From contig JAKLMB010000032.1 of NCBI GenBank assembly GCA_022813625.1, forward strand, positions 372,001-436,000: a DNA stretch of 64,000 nt. Direction: 5' to 3'. Positions 55,617 through 64,000 of the stretch are shown one piece after another; within the stretch, counting starts at the first letter, position 1, and every line of letters begins with the position of its first letter. Origin of the DNA: Aaosphaeria pasadenensis (lineage: Eukaryota > Ascomycota > Dothideomycetes > Pleosporales). Under the pieces are notes generated by a model, which searched no databases, had not been told where the DNA came from, and saw only the letters and a list, made by a program, of their open reading frames with translations. The translations under genes and the position numbers were made by a program.

Positions 55617-56508
55617 ATGGCGCCACTAAGAAGGTACTTGCGCATTACGAAACATTCCGTCCTCGAGGTACGAATATACCTGGATCGACCATCTGACGCA
55701 GAGAGCTGGCTTTTGAAGCGCGACAATCCAGCTCTTCCACGCATCATACAAGCCATTCGTCCTTATGTGTTACCCAAGTTGCGAGAGGAGAACGAAAGAG
55801 CCAGAGGAAAGGGCTCAAAGACCAAGAAAAAGGGCGTCAAGGATGTTGTAATCGAAGGTAAGTCTGTTGCATGTGGTTGCACGGGATGAAGCAACTTGGG
55901 GTATGATTGGCATAGAAACATTTCCCGCCGCCCTTACAATACACTGCTGACAACATGCTATAGATGATTTCGAAGTTTCAATATTTCTGACTGACCTATC
56001 CTCACGACACTCCGTGTTGACCAAGCAGAAAATGTTCAAGGACAGACCCCGTATTCAAAGCAATTCAGGAAAGCTTACAGGGTGGCTTAAGCCAGGAACA
56101 AGCGACCAGCCTGTTGTCATCAATGATAGCACGGATCCTATCATCGTTAGGGAGGAAGAAGATGACAGCGTAATCAACTTGGATGATATTCCCGAAGCCA
56201 ACACTTCTAATCCGGGCTCAAGGACGCGCAGAGGAAGGGAGGTTCCTTCCGATGTACCTGACGAATCTGACGACGCGTACAATTCCGATACATCCGAGCC
56301 AGTGCTCGACGATAAGAAGAAGCTGGGCATGAAAACATCCTACGATGGATTCAGCATCTATGGCCGTATCTTATGTTTAGTGGTAAAGCGCAAAGGTCCA
56401 AGGAATACAGCAGGGACAGTTCCCCCGGCATCAAACCAACAGATGATGGAGAATTGGGTGTCCACGCAAGCTGCGGCCGAGCAGATTGATGACGACGACA
56501 ACGCATAG
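55617..56508 (+). CDS. Conserved-looking protein with clustered SUMO-interaction-like motifs, function unknown
   Basis: Exons 55617-55857 and 55964-56508, 106-bp intron, 261 residues. The N-terminal ~110 residues look folded (MAPLRRYLRITKHSVLEVRI, then DDFEVSIFLTDLSSRHSVLT across the splice). A basic GKGSKTKKKGVKD patch (about 64-76) could act as a nuclear signal. Residues 131-155 contain three hydrophobic tetrads each next to acidic residues: VVIND, PIIVREEEDD and SVINLDD, the form of SUMO-interaction motifs. The rest is acidic and disordered, with a moderately hydrophobic FSIYGRILCLVVKRKG strand near 207-222. I recognise no named family. Its features fit a nuclear SUMO-dependent adaptor; this is inference. 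It shares its promoter region with SAM37. Confidence 0.75.
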
Positions 56509-57489
56509 CCTGGTTGGGGATGAAGCAGAGTTTGAATAATGAGCAAGCTCACGATCGTCCTATCATGAGACATGATAACTCAAATTCTCGAACACCAACT
56601 TGTATGGTCTTGGGTGTCGCACACCGCACATTCATATAAACTCGGACGATTCGGTCATTGAAAGGGACAATGCCTGCAATATCATGTTGAGAAATACATG
56701 ATTCGTAATGTCATGGGTCTGGGTTCTGATTTATTGGACCGCACTTTCTGTTCCAATAGCACACACTTTTCGACCGTCGATGCTACACACTGTACGCCAC
56801 CCCGCAGATATGTCTGTGTTTAGAAATACAGGTTGCCTTATGCAAGACACACCTCTGCGGGGCCAACGATCCGGTGGATCACCCCACAACATGCGGTTCG
56901 AGTGGGCACATACATGGGCTTAGAGACTGTTTCCGATGCCCTACTAGCGTTAGATAGCACGGTCGCAGATGTGCTCATGCTGGTTCGATGAACACCTGGG
57001 ACACGAACAATATCGTTACATACCAGAATGTTCTTAACAACAATGGGTCCATAGTGTAGCGGAATTGTTGAATGTCGCGATACCTTATGAAGAACACGGC
57101 CTGGGGCACCTCGGCACGCTGAAGATTGTAATCAATCTAAAATCAATTTATAACTCATCTTGTAAAAGCCATGGTATACAAGGAAACTACGTATCTGCCC
57201 GATGGTAGTTAAACTGATGACGTGCTGGATGATCGACAATGAATCAGCTCCTTTGAAATCCCGCTATGCTATGCTATCAATTAGTTCTCCGGAAGGATGT
57301 TTGTATCGACCCTTCTCGGTGTTCTCGATGGCTTATAGTCACCCACCGACAAAGTCATGATCATGCGCCAACACTACATCCACATTTGGTAATCCTATAG
57401 ACCACCACGGATGAGGTATGTTGATCGCGGACACTGACAAGGCATGACCTATCTGATATGTCCAGATCCCCGCAATAACGAAGGGAAAC

Positions 57490-57834
57490 TTGTTCTTATT
57501 CTCACGTGAGCCTGTAGCTGCGACTAGAGGACTTCGGATTCAAGCTCTCGCTACGAAGGTTCCTGATCTTTGCGATGCCATCCACATATCTGCACAAACA
57601 CTATTCAAATTGCTCGAGCGAGTCAAAGTTAAAGCCAACAGTGCAAGGCAAGACAAAGGAGTAGCTGATTTCGTCAGGCCTCAGCGAAGAAACGGCAGAA
57701 AGAGAGTACGTCACCAGAACGAATCGAACCAGACCGGGAGAGCAGATCCACAGAGAAAATTGTTCTTCATTTCTACTCCATGTAAATCCATTGGAGATGC
57801 CAAATTAAAACATCATCTGGCAACTTATACTTGA
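57490..57834 (+). pseudogene. Possible Tc1/mariner transposase helix-turn-helix remnant
   Basis: A 115-codon frame in AT-rich DNA. Its middle (TRGLRIQALATKVP, ISAQTLFKLLERVKVKANS, then VRPQRRNGRKRV) resembles the start of fungal Tc1/mariner transposases: a helix-turn-helix followed by a GRP-K linker. No DDE catalytic domain follows and no terminal inverted repeats were found by eye. If real it is a decayed fragment, as expected from repeat-induced point mutation; it may also be a chance likeness. Confidence 0.22.
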
Positions 57835-58552
57835 GCTCCGTGGCAAGTCCCTATAGAAGCTCCGCATAATCTTGCTAACATTTCCCACCCCAGGCAAGCT
57901 ATTGTAAGTATACCTTAAGATTTTTGGTATAGAGAAGTTTCCGCTCATGACTAGTATATAGCTTATGGAACTTCAAGAGATAATGGGCCCAGTCAAACTC
58001 CAAATGCTTGTAGAGTGTGGCCATCTTCTTCCTCCGGAGCGGCAAGACAGAAGCTTGGCTGCTACAGGCATTATGGGAAATTCGAAGAGCTGTGCAATGT
58101 TACTATTTGATTCTTTTTTTTTTCTTTTAATAAATTCTTTACATCCACTCTGGTTTCCATTCGTGGACATGATCAAAGTGTATTGTGCCTGTTTAAAATA
58201 TATTAAAACTAATAGTATCAATTTTACACTACGCAAAGAATTACGTCCACAATGAACAACTTGATAGGTAGAATTTATGAATTATATATTAAAGCACTAC
58301 TGTATCTCGTACTAGGAAAGAACATCATATAGGAAACTGCTAGTTGTACGTTGTAATATTTTATTATTTTCAAATGATATACCCGACTGGAACGATATGA
58401 CCCCTTTCAGGTACCTATCGATGGCAGAGAGAGAACATGTCGCTCCCCAAAACCAAAGAACAAAGATCATAGAAAATAAGCCATACTAGTACCGCAATAC
58501 TGCTCAAGTCTTGTGCTGGTCATTTTGGAGACGGTTGAAAGTTGTTCGCAAT

Positions 58553-58561
58553 TACTCCGTA
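58553..58561 (-). repeat. TACGGAGTA 9-mer (as TACTCCGTA)
   Basis: One of ten intergenic copies, in the gene-poor flank. Confidence 0.7.
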
Positions 58562-59046
58562 CATTATGGTATACTGAGTTACACATAATCACAGGACTGT
58601 CAATGCATTAGCCGTATATCATACAACTACACGACTACTCCACCACCTCGCAACGCTGTACTAGAAATATGATGTGTATAGTAAATCTGTGGATCCATTC
58701 TCGTACTCCTCTATCGATCCATCTCTAATGCGATTCCAAGCGCCCAGATAAGGACCATCGCTCTACCTCTCCCTAAGAGGGAATCGTATAATACCTCTGA
58801 TCGAACACTCCACCACCTCACATCACATCACACCACCCCATCCGATGTATGTACTGCGCTCGTTTCAGATACGACAGGCCGCTGTGCCAATGACATATAC
58901 CTCACACTCTCCCCCTTTTGGGCAACTTCTAGCGAGTATCCGGTTACCGAACTACCCTGGCCTTACAGCAATACTTGGACAACGCGCTGCATTGGGAAAT
59001 CCAGCTCCGCCTGGGCCAAGCGTTCGGTTGTTGCGGAGGAAGATGA

Positions 59047-59060
59047 GGGGGGGGGGGGGG
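59047..59060. repeat. G14 homopolymer
   Basis: Fourteen consecutive G; four G-runs could allow a quadruplex only with itself or neighbours. Also prone to sequencing error. Confidence 0.8.
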
Positions 59061-59542
59061 AGTCTTGACACCTCGTGATGTATCATGTATCGGATGGGAC
59101 GGGTGCCTGCGGCAAGGTATGGGTGCGATATGTACGTAGTATTGTATCGAATGCACTGGAGGACTAGATAGACAAGACAAGCGAGGCGCGTCGTACCTTG
59201 TTGAAGTCAACTAGGCAAAGGGTGTACGATTTAGGCCGTTTCTTCCAAGAATATTGGCAGGCACCATTCGGATTTGTCTGTTGATGATGGCGAGGTACGG
59301 CGCCATCCAACAAGGCTGAGGAGGCATAGCAACAGTCACAGCAACCGCCAGGCAACAGGCAAGAGGCAACCGGGGGATTAAGCGGACTGGGCGCCTGCAT
59401 TCGATAGTGATACTGATCTACATGTATGTCCACATGTACGTGCGTATACTGGATATTTGTCAGTTAACCAAAGTAGGCAATGTTGACATTCGGCTGTTAT
59501 CTTCCTCCGCTTGCTTCCAGCTGAAAGTATAGCCTTGGAGTG

Positions 59543-59551
59543 TACTCCGTA
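59543..59551 (-). repeat. TACGGAGTA 9-mer (as TACTCCGTA)
   Basis: One of ten intergenic copies, in the gene-poor flank. Confidence 0.7.
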
Positions 59552-59796
59552 TCTAGGTATACTGTTTAGTAGATTGATGGTTCGAATGTGGGATAATCAG
59601 AGTTGTAGTGGACTGCGTATGTTGTTGGTGGGGGCGGATAGGCTATTCTTGGGGATGTGTGCATGCACCGTATAGTACGAGTTGCAGCAAAAAGGCCCCC
59701 CTTGTCTGTTCCGTTGTTTATCGGATGTTGTTTCTTTGTTGCTGTGGCTGCTGACTGCCACACCCATCGACACAGTTACAGTACACCCACACCCAT

Positions 59797-59824
59797 ACGC
59801 ACGCACGTACGCACGCACGTACGC
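59797..59824. repeat. 12-bp tandem repeat ACGCACGCACGT
   Basis: 2.3 copies of ACGCACGCACGT. Followed 13 bp later by a perfect palindrome TTCCACGTGGAA at 59838-59849. Confidence 0.7.
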
Positions 59825-60516
59825 AGCCCACGAAGGATTCCACGTGGAAAACGACCGGGGGTTGAAGCAATCTCACAAATGTCCAATACATCCTCGGATA
59901 TGCCGGAGTCATGCAAAGTACAGCAAGTTGGCAATTGAATCTTGTGTCACTGCCTTGATGTTCCGCCCAAAAAAGAAAGCAATCAATCAATCATGGTTGA
60001 TGAACCAAGCTATCTTCTTTCATCTCTTTAATGACTGCCAAATCGCGATGAGATGGATGAGACGGTGACATGGTCAAATGATGGAATCCCGAGCGTGGCG
60101 GGCTTGTCAGGGACCCTGATCACCACCACGGTCGTTGTCGTCGTCATGATCTTTCTTTGTCTTCTTGGTCGGAGAGGGGAAAACAAGCCGTATCCTGTTT
60201 CGATCGGTTACCTTTCCTTTCATCGAGGCCCCCCAGTTGGTCGTCATCCCGCAGAACGCATGTCTCAGCCCACCAGGTACAAGACGTATGTACGGGACTG
60301 TAGTCTGATGGTGTGGGTGTTATAAAAATACATGATCGAAAGGGAAGAGGGGAAGAAAGAAAAAAAGCCCCGAGACCGGGGCGAGTTTGGAGGATTCGCC
60401 AGCTGCGAGCAATCCATCATGGCGTCCGGACTCGCCGGGGGTGGCTCTATTGTGGCGTTCACCTCGTGGTTCGATTCTTGTAGCTTTGGTTGGGTTTGGG
60501 TTCGAGCGCAAGCCAC

Positions 60517-60574
60517 ACAGGAACAGGAACAGGACAGGAACAGAACAGACAAGACAGGACAGGACAGAACAGGG
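60517..60574. repeat. ACAGGA/ACAGAA imperfect tandem repeat
   Basis: About ten imperfect copies of a 5-6 bp ACAGG(A)A unit. Confidence 0.7.
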
Positions 60575-61179
60575 CTAATTCGGCCATTCGCCATTCGCTG
60601 TCGTCGCTGTTCGGGCAAAAAAGCTTGGTGGGTGGGCCGGATGTCATGGCCCAACGATTTCCCTCTCCATCTCACCAGAGTGGTCAGGCTGGAGTGGATG
60701 ATGGTGGAACCGCACACTTGCGCGTACCTGCAGCAGTCGGTCGGCTACCTTGCCTGCTTCTGCTGATGTTGACGCTAGTACATGCGAACCAGGCGGTTCA
60801 GCTCTTAGAGAAACGAGCTTGAATCGATTGATTACTTAACAGTTGACTATGGTGTACCGTAATCACCAAGTTGGGGACTGGGCTGAACTGGATTGTGACA
60901 CAGCGTACAGTACATGCAGTAGTGGTGATGGTCATCGCCGTCTTCGCCGCCGTCGAGAAAGAGGGGAAAGGAAAGGGAGGGCGTGCGAGATCGAGAATCG
61001 GTGGCTGGTCCAGGGCCTGGGTCGAGATGCATATACGAAAGTGTATGCGAATAATGAGGTACAATATGGAGGCTGTCAGATAAACTTTTCGAAACACAAG
61101 GCATACGTTCGCATCTTGCGCGGCAGTTGCTGTGATTGTGTTCCGTACTCGTAGCTGTTGCTGTGCTGTGTCCTTAAGG

Positions 61180-61188
61180 TACGGAGTA
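61180..61188 (+). repeat. TACGGAGTA 9-mer
   Basis: One of ten intergenic copies, in the gene-poor flank. Confidence 0.7.
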
Positions 61189-62767
61189 CTAGATCATGCA
61201 CCCATCCACGATGGCGCAGGTATTGCACCACACCCATTACTCAAGCGTGCGCATACTCTCCCTCTTCCTTTATTGTGGCTACTCGTATGTAGATGGTATA
61301 CTTTCGCGAATGCTGGGCAATACGGCGAGCAGACTCTTGGAAGAGGGGAAAGTAGGGTCAGCAGAGCTCAAGACGAGACGAACCATGCCGCAACGGTCGA
61401 ATGTATGCAGCATCGTGCAGGTGGACAAGAGTATTGGCAGTATATGCGATGCGAACCTGCGATCCTGCAGCTTGTCGCGACGCGAGATGTTGTATCAAGG
61501 TGATACAAAATGTATCAATCATGGAGTGAATGATATGGCTGTAGTTACCTCTAGCACGAGGCTTGTAAAGAGTCATTCCGATCCTGCAGGTCCATGTCCT
61601 ACGGCACGAACACGCTCGTACGGGAATAATCCCCTACTAAGCAGGGCAAGGCAAGACAAAGGCGCCTGCTACGATGCACCTACTTGCTGCTTGTGTGCCC
61701 AGTTCTCCGCATTGTTTCCGGACACCCGGGTCTCACACTCAGAATGACTATATCGGTAATTGCTGGTAAGGTTCGAAACAAAAGCAAATTATTCGACGCC
61801 TGGCCCTGTGTCGCAAGAAGCTGAGAGTGACGTTTCTATTAATTCCTGCTCGGACATTGGCCCGTGAGGTCCCCGCCCCGTGCAGCGCAATGCAGTGCAG
61901 TGTGAAATCTGCGACGCAGGAAAGTTTTCCAGGAAAGAAGAAGGCTGATCTGGAAAAGAAAAAAAAAGAAGCGTACCAGATATTGACGATGATCTGGCTG
62001 CATCTCGTCGTAGTATTGCCGAATAGGGGAATCCAGACCAGGAGGCCCCTCGTAACGGCTTTGTTCGGCCAATTTGTCCTCCGCACAAAATCAATTACAA
62101 TATTAAGTTAATCAATTGACTGACAAGTTCGGGTGGTCGGTGGTTACACGACCTGGCAGACCTCGTTCATCGCATGCGCTTCGATTGATCATCATGGCTA
62201 TGTATGCATTGGGCGCGTCGATAGTACTGTGTAAAAGAGACATGGAATCATACAGCAACAGTGCATAGTCGTACTTGTAGAATGCATTTGCCGAATCTCA
62301 TGTTTGTGGATACAGTTTGGCATACATGACAGTAATACAGGACAGTATTGTCAGACAGGGTACGCGTGCCCCTGAAGATCCGATCATGCATGAAATCATA
62401 GCTCTAACGTGGTCCCCCCGCCACGGACTCTTAATTCGGGCCATTTATATGAGATGAGATGGTATCTGCAGCATGAAGGGGTAAGATGTTTGGTGGCAAA
62501 TGAAGCAGTCAGATTGTTTCATCAGCTCGTTTGGGCCTGTTACAGGTCAGGTACTGGACTTGTGCCTACGTACAGACACAACCGGTAGGGGTCGCTCTGG
62601 AGTCTGGTCTGGAGGGGACAGAGTCCAGCAGGATGGTACGAAGGCCAAAGAGGGATTAGGGTAGATGGAGAAAAGAAAAAAAATAAGAAAGGAAACGAGG
62701 AGCGCGGCCCTTGATGGGCTGGTCTCGAAAGGAGACGGATCCTGGAAATCCACGTGGTGGACCGTGG

Positions 62768-62792
62768 GATGGCTTCGATGGCTTCGATGGCT
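62768..62792. repeat. 9-bp tandem repeat GATGGCTTC
   Basis: 2.8 perfect copies of GATGGCTTC. Confidence 0.7.
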
Positions 62793-64000
62793 GGCATGGC
62801 CGCGGCTCAGCTGCAATAACCAAGCTGCTGGGTGTATTTTCGTCTTCCTTCTCGTATGTGCATACCGTACAAGGTACACAGCAAACGTGGAAATGGGAAC
62901 GCCGATGGTGGCTGCTTGGACATGCTGCCACAAGTTCCCACTAAGCTGAACCATCCGTCCAGGACTCCAAATCCAGACTTAAAGTCTTCAACGTACGATG
63001 CTGCATCCCACACCATAGACCTATCTGGAATGTTGACACGAAGCCTTCGGCTGTCGGCCAGTCGCAGCGAACGGAACGATCACCCAAGACGGAGCCTTTC
63101 ACACATGCAAACAGTTACCTACATACTCTGACTGCACAGTAATTACACTTTCGGCCAGATAGGCAGGGCAGGGTACCGCTAATACGAGCCACACAAACAA
63201 GGCGGTCTGCAAACGCTTGTAATTATCATCATTTCGTCACAACTTGGAGTGGCTGGTGGCAGCCAGGCAAGTAGCTAGTCCATCTTAGTTGCCCAGTTCT
63301 TTCGTTTAATTTTTTCTTGTTTGCCCATCTTTTTTCTTCTTGCCGAGCCATCCTGCGCACAATGGACAGAAGCATACGACCCATATCTGTTCCGGACTGT
63401 CGGAGATGTAGTAATACAACTACACGGTACACCATCGCAAGCCAGGGTGGTTTTCCTGGGGACTTCCTGGGAGCATGACAAGTGAAAAGAAATCTCCCAG
63501 ACTCACCGCTGGCCGATTGTCAATCCCCAGGCAGGACTAGGTCGGCAAGGAAAAGGAATTAAGTAAGTAATTAAGTGGGAGGCCACAGTGGGGAGTGGGA
63601 GTGGACTCAGCGGAGCGAGAACGGAGCGGTCAGGGGCACGGCACCGACATTTGCACCACCGAGAAATGAAATGGATGGAAGGTCAATGGAAGGAAAGTAG
63701 AAGGACGGGAGAAGACGCCCCACTCTCCCTTTCCCTGATCGTCGTGCCCACTGCCCTCTGTCAGCACCGTAGGTACGTTGTTGTATGTAACTTGGAACCT
63801 TGATACAATAATACGAACCAACAGCCAGCAGCCCAATAGTCAACGTCCAGTAGCCAACACCCAACACCAAAGTAGCAAGGCAGCAAAACTCACGATTGGA
63901 CTTGCAGAACAAGCCCAAGTACTGGAATAATGGACCGGACTGGAGAAACGGCGGTGGGCTAGCGTTTTGGGCAGCAGTACTGCGCAGTGTGTAGACCAAC

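Larger units (their letters stand above)
56509..64000. other. Gene-poor 7.5-kb flank
   Basis: No convincing gene. 57-58.7 kb is AT-rich with stop-rich frames and includes a possible transposase remnant at 57490-57834. 58.8-64 kb holds short repeats and homopolymers: a G14 run, tandem repeats near 59.8, 60.5 and 62.8 kb, and three TACGGAGTA copies (58553, 59543, 61180). Frames up to 183 codons (61196-61747) have no domains. A 130-codon frame at the right edge (63607-63999, minus) contains a hydrophobic stretch but no family I know. Confidence 0.5.

Noticed and set aside
60053..60325. 90-codon frame with one hydrophobic stretch (TTTVVVVVMIFLCLLG)
   Set aside because: The hydrophobic run comes from a GTC/GTT-rich simple sequence; no homologue or neighbouring exon recognised.
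60420..60500. tRNA-like B box (GGTTCGATTC)
   Set aside because: No matching A box or cloverleaf arms upstream.
61196..61747. 183-codon plus frame in the gene-poor flank
   Set aside because: No recognisable domain or coding bias; flanked by repeats.

Overview
The window reads as nuclear chromosomal DNA of a filamentous ascomycete (Pezizomycotina). Genes stand singly on both strands, most carry 47-70 bp introns with GTRNGT donors and YAG acceptors, and the products include fungus-specific proteins: eisosome Pil1, Sam37, Rrn9, Afi1, a Zn2Cys6 factor and a Leptosphaeria-type rhodopsin. The rhodopsin and the intergenic oligonucleotide content suggest Dothideomycetes; this class call is an inference from remembered families and is only moderately secure. 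Coordinates and exon structures were derived by hand from splice signals and reading-frame continuity.

Layout. 1-8 kb: the 5' part of NBS1 (double-strand-break repair, cut by the left edge), a seven-exon GMC flavin oxidoreductase and an EF-hand protein. 8.5-12.3 kb: the DENN-type trafficking protein Afi1 and a small charged protein of unknown function. 14.3-24.6 kb: five consecutive plus-strand genes start here - a Fat1-like fatty acid transporter/acyl-CoA synthetase, a monocarboxylate-type MFS carrier, a dual-specificity phosphatase-like protein, a Zn2Cys6 transcription factor and, at 25.3 kb, the RNA polymerase I factor Rrn9. 27.8-31.1 kb: a light-driven proton-pump rhodopsin and a SAM methyltransferase on the minus strand. 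33-37 kb: a ZIP zinc transporter and a 146-residue protein made of three RPEL actin-binding repeats. 37.3-43.5 kb: a DUF2264 protein and a sugar-porter MFS transporter, divergently arranged and possibly a small carbohydrate-use pair. 44.6-56.5 kb: a coiled-coil protein with three FFAT-like motifs, DNA polymerase kappa, an alpha/beta hydrolase, Pil1, Sam37 and, from a shared 269-bp promoter with Sam37, a protein with clustered SUMO-interaction-like motifs. 56.5-64 kb: no convincing gene; AT-rich sequence with one possible transposase remnant, then microsatellites and short tandem repeats.

Most genes are unrelated housekeeping or accessory functions and I see no biosynthetic cluster, CRISPR array, rRNA or tRNA. 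The most unusual whole-window signal is a 9-mer, TACGGAGTA, found ten times on either strand, always between genes, against about 0.5 expected by chance. Other points of interest are the FFAT-like repeats, the tandem SUMO-interaction-like motifs, three genes whose coding sequence starts in a minute first exon, a phosphatase whose catalytic acid appears replaced, and an upstream ORF overlapping the RRN9 start.
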